Shown: piece by piece, positions 15,895 through 24,384 of the stretch | Layout: each line of letters opens with the position of its first letter | Numbering within the stretch: the first letter of the stretch is position 1 | Origin: Collinsella sp. AF33-16 | GTDB taxonomy: Bacteria > Actinomycetota > Coriobacteriia > Coriobacteriales > Coriobacteriaceae | Assembly (NCBI RefSeq): GCF_003475325.1 | Contig: NZ_QRQC01000014.1 | Span: forward strand, 1 to 64,000 | Direction of reading: 5' to 3' | DNA: 64,000 nucleotides | Made by a program: the position numbers and the translations under genes | The notes under the pieces: generated by a model | Told to the model about the DNA's origin: nothing | Seen by the model: the letters and a program-made list of their open reading frames with translations, nothing else | Database searches by the model: none

Positions 15895-16917
15895 CTACTC
15901 CATGGTCTCTTGGCAGACAACCTCGCGGATGGCTCGGATGCGGCGCATGGTGTCGTCGAACTGATCGGGGGTGAGGGCCTGGGCGCCGTCGGACCATGCG
16001 CGGCTGGGCTCGTCGTGGACCTCGATCTCCAGGCCGTTGGCACCGCAGGCGGTCGCGGCGAGCGCCATGGGCTCAACGTAGCGGGTGTAGCCGGTGGCGT
16101 GGCTGGGGTCGGCGACGACGGGCAGGTGCGACAGGTGGTGCAGCACCGGCACGGCGTTGAGGTCGAAGGTGTTGCGAGTACGGGTCTCGAAGGTGCGGAT
16201 GCCGCGCTCGCACAGGATGACGTTGTCGTTGCCCTCGCTCATGATGTACTCGGCGGCCATGAGCAGCTCATCGATCGTGCCGGACATACCGCGCTTAAGC
16301 AAGATCGGAGTCTTGGTCTTGCCGACCTCTTTGAGCAGGGGGAAGTTCTGGGCGTTGCGGGCGCCGATCTGCATGACGTCGATCTTCTTGTCCAGGAAGA
16401 CCTGCACGTCGCGCGGGTCCATGATCTCGGTGACGATCGGCATGTCGAGCTCGGCAGACGCCTCGCACAGCAGGTCCAGACCGGCGGGGCCCATGCCCTG
16501 GTAGGCGTACGGGGAAGTGCGGGGCTTGTAGGCGCCACCGCGCAGCATCGTGGCACCGGCGGCCTTCACGCGGCGGGCGATGCGGATGAGGTTCTCGCCC
16601 TCGACGGAGCACGGGCCGGCGATGACCTGGAACTGATCGCCGCCGATCTTGACGCCGTGGCCGCAGTCGATGACGGAGTCCTCGGGGTGGAACTTGCGGT
16701 TGGCGCGCTTGAACGGCTCGGAGACGCGCTGCACGCGCTCGACGACGTCCATGGACTCGAGCAGGAATGGGTCGATCTTGGTCGTATCGCCCACCAGGCC
16801 GATGATCGTCTCGTTCTCGCCGCGCGAGACGTCGGTCTTGAGTCCCTTTTTCTCGATCCAGCTGACGATGTGGCTGACGGCCTCGTCGCTGGCGCTCTGC
16901 TTTAAAATTGCAATCAT
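15895..16917 (-). CDS. aroF: 3-deoxy-7-phosphoheptulonate synthase (type I-beta, ferredoxin-like N-terminus)
   Basis: DAHP synthase, first step of the shikimate pathway, condensing PEP and erythrose 4-phosphate. The first about 75 residues look like the ferredoxin-like regulatory domain of Thermotoga-type enzymes. The barrel carries AGPCSVE, LRGGAYKPRTSPY, the metal Cys/His region and VVADPSHATG. I start at ATG 16917 (340 residues), with GAGGTGAGAGG just upstream, instead of a longer frame to 16965. It is the first gene of the operon, so its leader hairpin could control all downstream genes. Confidence 0.95.
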   Translation of the reverse strand: MIAILKQSASDEAVSHIVSWIEKKGLKTDVSRGENETIIGLVGDTTKIDPFLLESMDVVERVQRVSEPFKRANRKFHPEDSVIDCGHGVKIGGDQFQVIAGPCSVEGENLIRIARRVKAAGATMLRGGAYKPRTSPYAYQGMGPAGLDLLCEASAELDMPIVTEIMDPRDVQVFLDKKIDVMQIGARNAQNFPLLKEVGKTKTPILLKRGMSGTIDELLMAAEYIMSEGNDNVILCERGIRTFETRTRNTFDLNAVPVLHHLSHLPVVADPSHATGYTRYVEPMALAATACGANGLEIEVHDEPSRAWSDGAQALTPDQFDDTMRRIRAIREVVCQETME

Positions 16918-16950
16918 GGTGTGCCTCTCACCTCGATGGATAGTCCTTGC

Positions 16951-16975
16951 AAAAACGGCCCGCATTGCGAGCCGT
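16951..16975 (-). promoter_or_regulatory. Terminator-like hairpin (possible attenuator) in the aro operon leader
   Basis: On the minus strand: ACGGCTCGC, loop AAT, GCGGGCCGT, then TTTTT. The 9-bp stem has one G-U pair. It lies 33 bases before the aroF start, where a working terminator would silence the operon. It overlaps a 20-codon frame (ATG 16990) holding two Tyr and one Phe codons. Confidence 0.6.
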
Positions 16976-16995
16976 GTATATATGGTGCATGAGAG

Positions 16996-17001
16996 TTTAT
17001 A
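16996..17001 (-). promoter_or_regulatory. Putative -10 box of the aro operon
   Basis: TATAAA on the minus strand, 79 bases before the aroF start and 20 bases before the leader hairpin. No good -35 is seen. Confidence 0.4.
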
Positions 17002-17080
17002 CTATCTGACTTGCTTTTGCCTTCTAAAGTGGGCCGTTGCACCGCGTCTTCCTCGGAATTGCAAAGCTTTTTCTTTTATT

Positions 17081-17110
17081 TTGATAGCCCGTGGTGCACT
17101 TGGGTATAAT
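17081..17110 (+). promoter_or_regulatory. Sigma-70-type promoter of tRNA-Arg(CCG)
   Basis: TTGATA (17081-17086), 18-base spacer, TATAAT (17105-17110), 11 bases before the mature tRNA. Confidence 0.88.
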
Positions 17111-17121
17111 GCCAAACGTTG

Positions 17122-17198
17122 GCCCTATTAGCTCAGGGGATTAGAGCGTCTGCCTCCGGAGCAGAAGGCCGTTGGTTCGAATCCAACATGGGGCACCA
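17122..17198 (+). tRNA. tRNA-Arg (anticodon CCG), CCA encoded
   Basis: Acceptor stem GCCCTAT/ATGGGGC (one T-G pair), D stem GCTC/GAGC, anticodon stem TCTGC/GCAGA with loop CTCCGGA (anticodon CCG), T stem GTTGG/CCAAC with loop TTCGAAT. It reads CGG codons. Unlike tRNA-Arg(TCT), the 3-prime CCA is encoded (17196-17198). Confidence 0.97.
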
Positions 17199-17209
17199 TC
17201 GAACGTAAG

Positions 17210-17246
17210 ACCGTCCGAACCTCGCATGGTCCGGGCGGTTTTTCTT
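17210..17246 (+). terminator. Terminator after tRNA-Arg(CCG)
   Basis: An 8-bp stem ACCGTCCG/CGGGCGGT with one G-U pair, followed by TTTTTCTT. It lies 29 bases ahead of the P-type ATPase start, so that gene probably depends on some read-through or a promoter inside this gap. Confidence 0.85.
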
Positions 17247-17274
17247 ATACCGACGCGACGTGATGGGACGTGGT

Positions 17275-19992
17275 ATGGCAGCAACGGATATCGAGCGCGG
17301 ACTCTCGACCGCCGAGGTCGAGGAGCGCATCGCCGCCGGTAAGATCAACCGCAACATGGAGCTCAAGACCAAGTCGGTCAAAGAGCTCATCATCGAGAAC
17401 CTCTGCACGCTGTTCAATTTGATCAACGTGATCTTGGCGTTCCTGGTCATTTTGACCGGTTCGTTTAAGAATCTGACGTTCCTGTTCGTGGTGTTCCTCA
17501 ATACCGCTATTGGCGTCATTCAGTCCATGCGTTCCAAGAAGATGGTCGATAAGCTCACGCTGCTGACCTCCAAGAAGGCCATCGCGGTGCGCGACGGCTC
17601 CGAGGTGGAGCTCGACCTGGACCAGATCGTGCTCGACGACATCATCCGCCTGGGGCGTGGCGACCAGATTCCCGCTGACGCCGTGGTGGTTTCGGGCGAG
17701 GCGCTCGTGAACGAGAGCCTGCTGACGGGCGAGAGCGACCTTATTAAGAAACAGCCCGGTTCCGAGCTCATGAGCGGCAGCTTTATCGACTCGGGCCTGC
17801 TGCGCGCCCGCGTGATCCATGTCGGCGCCGACAACTACGTGGCCAAAATTAATAACGAGGCCAAGTACGTCAAAAAGGTCAATTCCGAGATCATGAACGC
17901 GCTTAACGCCATCGTGCGCTTTGCGAGCATCATCATGATCCCGCTCGGTTTGGCGTTGTTTGCCTCGAGTGTGAGCGAGCTGTGGGATGCCGCGGGAACC
18001 CCGGGCGATAGCGCGCTTTCGTGGTGCTTCTCCGAGCTGTTGGCTGGTCATGTGCCTTCGTCGGCGCTGCTGTCCACGGTGGGCGCCCTGCTGGGCATGA
18101 TCCCGCAAGGCCTGGTGCTTCTGACCTCGTCGGTGCTCGCCATCGCCACGGTGCGCCTGGCCCGCCGCAAGGTGCTGGCGCAGCAGCTTTACTGCATCGA
18201 GACGCTCGCTCGCGTCGACGTGCTGTGCCTGGACAAGACGGGCACCATCACGTCGGGTCGCATGGAGGTCGAGGGTACGTATCCGCTGCCGGTCGAGGGT
18301 ATGGGTGCGGGGGAGGGCGACGCCGCCGTTCCCGTCGATACCACGGTGCTCGATTTTGCTCTGGCTAACGTGGCGCGTGCGACTTCGGCCGATGCCAACG
18401 AGACCTGTCAGGCGCTGCTCAACTATTACGCCGACCGTCCGGTCGAGGTGTCCGAGCCGCTGTCGGTCATTCCGTTCTCGTCTTCCAAAAAGTGGAGCGG
18501 CGCGTCGTTTGCACAGGGCTCCTATGTGATGGGTGCGGCGCAGTTTGTGCTCTCTGATCGTGCGTTTGCCCAGGTCGAGAACCGTGTCGCCGAGCTTGCC
18601 GATACCTGCCGCGTGCTCGTGGTGGCGCGCGTGGACGGCTTTACGCCCGATGGCGATATGGTGGGCGAGGCCGAGCCCGTGGGCTTTGTGACCATCCGCG
18701 ACGAGATTCGTACCTCGGCGGCCGAGACCATCGGCTACTTTAACGAGCAGGGCGTGACCCTCAACGTGATCAGTGGCGACGACCCGCGTACGGTGTCGTC
18801 GATCGCGCGCGTGGTGGGCGTGCCGGGGGCGGACGCTTATGTGGACGCCACGACGCTCGATACGCCGGCAAAGCTCGATGCCGCAGTGGACCGCTACCAT
18901 GTCTTTGGGCGTGTGACCCCGCAGCAGAAGCGCGAGCTCGTGCAGGCGCTCAAGCGCCGCGAGCACACCGTGGCCATGACGGGCGACGGCGTCAACGACG
19001 TGCTGGCGCTCAAGGAGGCCGACTGCTCCGTCGCCATGGCGGCCGGTTCCGATGCCGCACGTAACGTGGCCGAGATCGTACTTGTCGACAACGACTTTGC
19101 CTCGATGCCCGCCGTGGTGGCCGAGGGCCGTCGCTCCATCAACAACCTGCAGCGTTCGGCTTCGCTGTTCTTGACCAAGACGCTGTTCTCGATGGGCCTG
19201 GCGGCGCTGTGCATCGCGCTGCCGCCGTACCCTTTCGAGCCGATTCAGATGACGCTCATCAACTTCTTCTGCATTGGCGCGCCGGGCTTTGTCTTGGGCC
19301 TGGAGCCCAACAATGCTCGCGTGAAGGGGTCGTTCCTGACGAACGTGCTCAAGCGGGCACTGCCGGCGTCGATTGCGGTCATTTTGGCCGCGGCGCTCGA
19401 TATCTTTGTGGCGCGCGTGTTTGGCTTTAACCAGCTCACGCTGTCTACGATGTGCCTGCTTACGTCGTGCGCGGCGAGCGTCAGCCTGATCTGGCGCATC
19501 TCGCAGCCTCTCACGCCCTTGCGCGTGGTGCTCTTTGTGTTTGTAGTCGCCGGCATCCTGGTGGGCGTTATCGGATTCCCGGAGCTGCTGTCTATTGCCA
19601 ACCTGACAATGGGCCAGATGGTTATCTTGGCTGTCATCGTGGTCTTTACCTGCTCGGTGTTTTTTAAGCTCGCCACGATGATGGATTCGCTCAAGCCGCG
19701 TCGTCGTCATGCCGCAACTGGTTTTGGCCGCGGTGTTCGCGTCCGCCTGGGTCGCGGTGGCGGCAAGGTGAGCTCGACGGGTTCGACGGCGGAGCGTTTT
19801 GCCAAGCGCGTCGCCGCCGACATGGCGCAGCGCCGCGAAGCTCGCACCGTTCGTGAGGCCGAGGCCCGCGCACTCGAGGGCGTGGCCCAGGCCCAGCCCA
19901 AGAAAAAGAAGCCCACGGGCGCCAAGCGCTCCCGCGTAACCAAGTCCGCCCAAGGCATCAAAGTTTCGATGCCAAGCAAAAAGAAGAAGTAG
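17275..19992 (+). CDS. Cation-transporting P-type ATPase (CtpE-like)
   Basis: A P-type ATPase of about 905 residues. The phosphorylated Asp is in LDKTGT (about 320), the TGE-like actuator motif is LTGESD, and the hinge motif GDGVND is near 570. About ten membrane helices are present: two early, two before the phosphorylation site and six at the C-terminus. There is no N-terminal heavy-metal domain. Overall layout is closest to the CtpE group (calcium in mycobacteria), but ion specificity is inference. The C-terminal 80 residues are cytoplasmic, unusually rich in Lys and Arg, ending in KKKK. ATG 17275 has a weak GGGA; GTG 17260 or ATG 17263 are possible alternatives. Confidence 0.92.
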   Translation: MAATDIERGLSTAEVEERIAAGKINRNMELKTKSVKELIIENLCTLFNLINVILAFLVILTGSFKNLTFLFVVFLNTAIGVIQSMRSKKMVDKLTLLTSKKAIAVRDGSEVELDLDQIVLDDIIRLGRGDQIPADAVVVSGEALVNESLLTGESDLIKKQPGSELMSGSFIDSGLLRARVIHVGADNYVAKINNEAKYVKKVNSEIMNALNAIVRFASIIMIPLGLALFASSVSELWDAAGTPGDSALSWCFSELLAGHVPSSALLSTVGALLGMIPQGLVLLTSSVLAIATVRLARRKVLAQQLYCIETLARVDVLCLDKTGTITSGRMEVEGTYPLPVEGMGAGEGDAAVPVDTTVLDFALANVARATSADANETCQALLNYYADRPVEVSEPLSVIPFSSSKKWSGASFAQGSYVMGAAQFVLSDRAFAQVENRVAELADTCRVLVVARVDGFTPDGDMVGEAEPVGFVTIRDEIRTSAAETIGYFNEQGVTLNVISGDDPRTVSSIARVVGVPGADAYVDATTLDTPAKLDAAVDRYHVFGRVTPQQKRELVQALKRREHTVAMTGDGVNDVLALKEADCSVAMAAGSDAARNVAEIVLVDNDFASMPAVVAEGRRSINNLQRSASLFLTKTLFSMGLAALCIALPPYPFEPIQMTLINFFCIGAPGFVLGLEPNNARVKGSFLTNVLKRALPASIAVILAAALDIFVARVFGFNQLTLSTMCLLTSCAASVSLIWRISQPLTPLRVVLFVFVVAGILVGVIGFPELLSIANLTMGQMVILAVIVVFTCSVFFKLATMMDSLKPRRRHAATGFGRGVRVRLGRGGGKVSSTGSTAERFAKRVAADMAQRREARTVREAEARALEGVAQAQPKKKKPTGAKRSRVTKSAQGIKVSMPSKKKK

Positions 19993-20095
19993 CTACGCGC
20001 CCTGGCGATGTTGAATTGGTGCCTTGCTCCTGTGGGGCCGTGGCGATGTTATGCTCTAACCTCGATTGTTTGAATTGCTTCGAAAAGAGGATGCC

Positions 20096-21238
20096 GTGAT
20101 CTGCCCGCATTGCCTTAAGACTATCGAGGACGGCGCCTCGTTCTGCCCCTACTGCAACGCCTATGTGGGTCCGGGCGATGGTCCCGAGCACACCGAGTTT
20201 GTGTTCTGTGAGGGCTGCGGTGCCCGTCTTTCTCCGCATGATCGCACGTGCCCCAAATGCGGACGCCCCGCTCCGGGTATCCTCTCCGAGGACGCGGCCG
20301 CATCCGACCTGGCAGCGGGCCGCACGGCGGGCTTTCCGCGCCTAACGCAAGAGCAGATCGATACCGAGGTGCCGCATGCGCCAGCCTCTGCCGCTGCGGT
20401 GCTTTCGGACGCCGCTGACCCCAATGAGACCTGCGTGCTGCCGGCTTTCGATAAGGATTTCGGTATCCCCAAGGTCGATATTCCCACGCCCGTTTCCCTG
20501 CATGACGATGCTCAAAAACCCAAGCGCAAGGTGCACCCCGACGAGGACGCCTATCACAAGCATAAGCGTCATATCCCCAAGCCGCTCGTCGTCATCGCGG
20601 TCCTTGCCGTCGTTTGCGGCGGTGCCTATTGGTTCGTGACGACCGATCCCATGGGTGTCATGCCCGGCTTTTACGACCAGTTTGGCCAAGCTGCACAGAC
20701 CACCTTCCCCACGCGCCAAAAGGGCGAGGCCACTGAGGACGATACCAAGCAGGACGATTCTGCCGAGGTGGTCCAGGAAGAAACCGTGCTCACCGATGAT
20801 CAGCTCTATACCAGGCTCGACGGTCTGTATCAGACCATCGTGTCCTACGCTGACGAGGACCAGATCGGCGAGGTCATCGATTCCTTTAACAACGGTTATC
20901 TCCGAACGCCGCTGTCCACCCGTCAGGAGCTGTCGCAGAGTGCCTACGCCCTGCGCGACCAGATCAAAAAGACGCAAGATGAGCTTAACAACCTGAAAGT
21001 ACAGGACGATACGGTCTATGCGGATGACATCGCCCACTTAATGCAGCTTGCCGAGTGGATGTATGAGCGCGTCGACGTGATCTGCCAGAGCTGGGATATC
21101 TCGCTGGCCATTCCCGATGGCGAGTCGATGAGTTCCCACCAAAGCGAGATCCTGGCGCCCATCGCGCAGGGCGGCAACAGCGCGCTGAACCAGTACGATG
21201 CCAATGTGGGTTCCTGGAAGCCGCAGCAGCGTTCCTAA
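20096..21238 (+). CDS. Zinc-ribbon membrane protein, function unknown
   Basis: A 380-residue single-pass membrane protein. The N-terminus has two zinc ribbons: CPHC/CPYC within the first 25 residues and CEGC/CPKC before residue 60. A charged, disordered linker follows. One membrane helix (LVVIAVLAVVCGGAYWFV) near residue 165 precedes an extracytoplasmic region of about 200 residues, mostly helical, that matches no domain I know. GTG 20096 is chosen for AGAGG five bases upstream; a longer TTG start at 20066 has no ribosome site. Gene order (cyclophilin and TPR membrane protein next) hints at envelope or folding functions but does not prove them. Confidence 0.78.
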   Translation: MICPHCLKTIEDGASFCPYCNAYVGPGDGPEHTEFVFCEGCGARLSPHDRTCPKCGRPAPGILSEDAAASDLAAGRTAGFPRLTQEQIDTEVPHAPASAAAVLSDAADPNETCVLPAFDKDFGIPKVDIPTPVSLHDDAQKPKRKVHPDEDAYHKHKRHIPKPLVVIAVLAVVCGGAYWFVTTDPMGVMPGFYDQFGQAAQTTFPTRQKGEATEDDTKQDDSAEVVQEETVLTDDQLYTRLDGLYQTIVSYADEDQIGEVIDSFNNGYLRTPLSTRQELSQSAYALRDQIKKTQDELNNLKVQDDTVYADDIAHLMQLAEWMYERVDVICQSWDISLAIPDGESMSSHQSEILAPIAQGGNSALNQYDANVGSWKPQQRS

Positions 21239-21276
21239 AATTAGTTCGCCATAGTCGGCATAACCTACGTGCGCAA

Positions 21277-21306
21277 TTGATGTAAGCCCATGCTTATTGC
21301 TACAAT
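21277..21306 (+). promoter_or_regulatory. Promoter upstream of the cyclophilin gene
   Basis: TTGATG (21277-21282), 18-base spacer, TACAAT (21301-21306), followed by GAGGAGGG before the ATG. Confidence 0.75.
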
Positions 21307-21345
21307 TCGTACAAATATGCTTTAAACGCACGAGGAGGGAACCAC

Positions 21346-21888
21346 ATGTTTGGTTTTAAGAAAGAGCTCTACACGCCCGAGTATCAGCTTGCCGGCGACG
21401 AGTGCGCCGTTATCGAGACGTCGAAGGGTGCCATCAAGGTCAAGTTTGACGGCGAGGGCGCTCCCATTCATGTCGCGAACTTCTGCGAGCTTTCCACGAT
21501 GGGTTTCTATGATGGCCTTAAGTTCCATCGCTATGTGCCCGGTTTTGTCATCCAGGGCGGCGACCCCAATACCCGCGACATGTCCGGCGCCGACGTCGCT
21601 GCCGGTCTTGAGGGCCCCGACGGCATGCCCGGTACCGGTGGCCCCGGCTACTGCATCAAGGGCGAGTTTGCCACTAATCCGCGCAACAGCCATGTCGATG
21701 GCGCCCTTGCCATGGCACGCTCCATGGACCCCGATTCCGCGGGTTCGCAGTTCTACTTCTGCCTGGGCGCCCAGCATAACCTCGATTCCGGTTACACCGT
21801 CTTTGGTACCACGGTTGAGGGTCTCGATGTGATTTCGCAGCTGCGTGCCGGCGACGAGATCGTCCATGTCGAGATCGTTCACGAGTAA
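21346..21888 (+). CDS. Peptidyl-prolyl cis-trans isomerase, cyclophilin type
   Basis: A 180-residue cyclophilin that speeds proline isomerisation during protein folding. The active-site stretch FHRYVPGFVIQGGDP begins near residue 60, and QFYFCLG provides the second conserved block. No signal peptide is seen, so it is cytoplasmic. A 25-residue lead-in precedes the beta barrel. GAGGAGGGAACCAC before ATG 21346 gives a strong ribosome site. The TPR gene follows 11 bases later, so they are probably co-transcribed. Confidence 0.95.
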   Translation: MFGFKKELYTPEYQLAGDECAVIETSKGAIKVKFDGEGAPIHVANFCELSTMGFYDGLKFHRYVPGFVIQGGDPNTRDMSGADVAAGLEGPDGMPGTGGPGYCIKGEFATNPRNSHVDGALAMARSMDPDSAGSQFYFCLGAQHNLDSGYTVFGTTVEGLDVISQLRAGDEIVHVEIVHE

Positions 21889-21899
21889 AGGGGACTTCC

Positions 21900-23204
21900 T
21901 TGAATAGCCAGCTGATCCAACAGGGCCGCGCCGCTTACCGCGCGGGTGATTTTTCCGCTGCAGCCCAGATGCTTGGGGCGGCAAAGACTCCCGATGAGAT
22001 TATGGGCGAGGCCGATCACCTTCGTGGCAACGCCTTGATGCACCTGGGCATGTATGCCGAGGCCGCCGAGGCCTATGCCGCCGCCCTCAACGACGGCACC
22101 TACGGCAAGCGCGGCGCGCTGCTCACCAACCGCGGCAAGGCGCTCGCCGCCGTGGGCGACTACACGACGGCCGCCCAGGCGTTCTCTGCTGCTACGCAGG
22201 ATGCTTCCTATGCCACGCCGTTTAAGGCCTATCTGGGCCTGGGTAACGCGCTGTTCCAGTCGGGCGACTATGCCAACGCGGGTACTGCCTTCCGTCAGGC
22301 CGCCATCGACGGCGCCAATCCGGCTCCTGCCGCCGCACTCGGCGAGCTCGGTCGTTGCTTCATTAAGCTCGGCCGTTCGGCGGATGCCGTGGAGACCTAC
22401 CGCACGGCTATCGACTTTGCCGGCCCCCGCGACGACACGCGTGCGCTCAACGCCGGCATGGGTCAGGCGCTTTCTGCCGCCGGCCGTCCCTCCGACGCAC
22501 TCGACGCCTTTAACGCCGCTACTGCCGATGGCATCTACCAGCTCACCTCCGAGCAGGCCGACGAGCTTGCCCGCGTGCACGATTCGCTTGCCGCGCTGTC
22601 TGCCCAGACGGCTATGGCCACGGCTCCGGCGCCCGCGATGGACGCTCCTGCCGTCGATCCGCTCGATCCTACGGGCGCGACCGGTCAGTTTATGCCTGAT
22701 CCCTCGGACACCGGCTTCTTTACGCTGTCCGAGTCCGAGATGGTCCAGCAGGACCGTCAGGACCGCAAGCAGGCCAAGGTTCGTCGTCGCCATCGCCACA
22801 CGGGTCTCAAAGTCTTCATCGTGCTGCTTCTGCTCATTTTGATCGCCGCGGGCGGTCTGGGCTTTGCCTATACGCGCGGCTTTGGCTTCCCCTCGCAGGA
22901 GTCGGTTATCACCGATCTGTTCCAGGCTGCTGGCGACGGTGACACCGCAAAGGCCGAGTCTTGTCTGGCCTCGAGCCTGTCCGAGGACGCTAAGTCGATG
23001 ATCATCTCCTCGATTCCGCAGGGTGCCACCGTGTCCGTCGAGGGCATGGATCAGTCCATGACCGAGACGACCGCCAAGGTGAAGGCATCGCTGTCCAAGG
23101 GCGGCGAGCAGGAGTACACCGTCAAATTCGTGCGCTCCGACAACCATATCGGCTGGGCCGTCTCCTCGCTCGATATGGATTTCTCGGCTGCTGACAACCA
23201 GTAG
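21900..23204 (+). CDS. TPR-repeat single-pass membrane protein
   Basis: A 434-residue protein. The first about 240 residues form helical tetratricopeptide-like repeats rich in Ala and Asp (patterns such as LGNALFQSGDYANAGTAF), a protein-protein interaction surface in the cytoplasm. One membrane helix follows near residues 305-325 after a basic stretch, then an outside domain of about 100 residues. Start is TTG 21900 with AAAGGGG seven bases upstream. It could scaffold envelope machinery, since mreBCD follow, but no specific role is evident. A GC-rich hairpin ends the gene. Confidence 0.85.
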   Translation: MNSQLIQQGRAAYRAGDFSAAAQMLGAAKTPDEIMGEADHLRGNALMHLGMYAEAAEAYAAALNDGTYGKRGALLTNRGKALAAVGDYTTAAQAFSAATQDASYATPFKAYLGLGNALFQSGDYANAGTAFRQAAIDGANPAPAAALGELGRCFIKLGRSADAVETYRTAIDFAGPRDDTRALNAGMGQALSAAGRPSDALDAFNAATADGIYQLTSEQADELARVHDSLAALSAQTAMATAPAPAMDAPAVDPLDPTGATGQFMPDPSDTGFFTLSESEMVQQDRQDRKQAKVRRRHRHTGLKVFIVLLLLILIAAGGLGFAYTRGFGFPSQESVITDLFQAAGDGDTAKAESCLASSLSEDAKSMIISSIPQGATVSVEGMDQSMTETTAKVKASLSKGGEQEYTVKFVRSDNHIGWAVSSLDMDFSAADNQ

Positions 23205-23226
23205 TGACCTTATGGGATTTAGCTTT

Positions 23227-23259
23227 GCCCGGCGCTTCACCGCAAGTGAGGTGCCGGGC
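23227..23259 (+). terminator. GC-rich hairpin after the TPR gene
   Basis: GCCCGGC at 23227-23233 pairs with GCCGGGC at 23253-23259, with an inner TTCAC/GTGA stem. No T-run follows, so it may be a weak or Rho-aided terminator ahead of mreB. A TATGAT box at 23269-23274 may start mreB transcription. Confidence 0.5.
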
Positions 23260-23319
23260 TTGCGCTAGTATGATGAGCTAGTAGTTTTCCAGCAATCATC
23301 CAACACATCAGGAGTTGCG

Positions 23320-24363
23320 TTGTTTTCTTTGATGGATATGTTCTTCGGTAGCTATGCGGGCGATCTTGCCATCGACCTCGGCACCGCCAATACGCTTGTC
23401 TCCGTGCGCGGCAAGGGCATCGTCATTCGCGAGCCCTCTGTTGTTGCCATCGACAAGAACGACGAGCGCATCCTGGCGGTCGGTATCGAGGCAAAGCGCA
23501 TGCTCGGCCGTACGCCCGGCAACATCGTGGCCGTTCGTCCCCTGAAGGACGGCGTCATCGCCGACTTCGATGTTACCGAGGCCATGCTTCGCTATTTTAT
23601 CGACAAGGCGTCCGAGAAGCGCTATCCGTGGACCCCGCGTCCACGTGTTGTCGTCTGCGTTCCCTCCGGCGTCACATCGGTCGAGAAGCGTGCTGTCTTT
23701 GAGGCCACGATCCAGGCTGGCGCTCGCCAGGCCTACCTGATCGAAGAGCCTATGGCTGCCGCTATCGGCGCCGACCTGCCTGTCGAGGAACCCACCGGCT
23801 CCATGGTCATCGACATCGGCGGAGGTACCACCGAGGTTGCCGTTATCGCCATGGGCGGCATCGTCGTTTCGCAGTCCATCCGTATTGCCGGTGACGAGTT
23901 CGACCAGGCCATCCTCACGCACGTTCGCGATGCCTACAACCTGGCCATCGGCGAGCGTACGGCAGAGGACATCAAGATCAAGGTCGGCTCCGCCGTGCCG
24001 CTCAAGGACGAGCTCGATGTCGAGGTCAACGGCCGCGACGTGATCACCGGTCTGCCCAAGACCGTGCGCATCGAGAGCGAGGAGATTCGTCGCGCACTCA
24101 ACAAGCCGCTCGACGAGATGGCCAAGGCCGTCAAGGACGCACTCGACGCTACGCCTCCCGATCTTGCCTCGGACCTTATGTACTACGGCATTTTGCTGAC
24201 CGGTGGCGGCGCGCTGCTGCGCGGTCTCGACGTGCGCCTACGCGATGAGACCGGCGTTTCGGTCAACGTTAGCCCCACGGCGCTCGATAACGTCGTTAAC
24301 GGCTGTGCCCGTGTGCTCGAGGCCAATGCGTTTGATGGCGGCTTCGTCCAGACCAATGCTTAA
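23320..24363 (+). CDS. mreB: Rod shape-determining protein MreB
   Basis: Actin-like ATPase that forms short membrane-bound filaments and steers lateral cell-wall growth. The phosphate-1 motif IDLGTANT, the phosphate-2 motif IDIGGGTTE and the adenosine motif LTGGGALLRG are present. Length is 347. Start is TTG 23320 with GGAG five bases upstream; ATG 23332 is an internal alternative. It opens the mreBCD-mrdA-rodA set, the core of the rod elongation complex. Confidence 0.97.
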   Translation: MFSLMDMFFGSYAGDLAIDLGTANTLVSVRGKGIVIREPSVVAIDKNDERILAVGIEAKRMLGRTPGNIVAVRPLKDGVIADFDVTEAMLRYFIDKASEKRYPWTPRPRVVVCVPSGVTSVEKRAVFEATIQAGARQAYLIEEPMAAAIGADLPVEEPTGSMVIDIGGGTTEVAVIAMGGIVVSQSIRIAGDEFDQAILTHVRDAYNLAIGERTAEDIKIKVGSAVPLKDELDVEVNGRDVITGLPKTVRIESEEIRRALNKPLDEMAKAVKDALDATPPDLASDLMYYGILLTGGGALLRGLDVRLRDETGVSVNVSPTALDNVVNGCARVLEANAFDGGFVQTNA

Positions 24364-24384
24364 TTTCCAAAAGGTGGATTCCAT

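Noticed and set aside
17245..19953. A 902-codon open frame antisense to the P-type ATPase
   Set aside because: It mirrors the high-GC third positions of the real gene, has arginine/histidine-rich composition and no domain.
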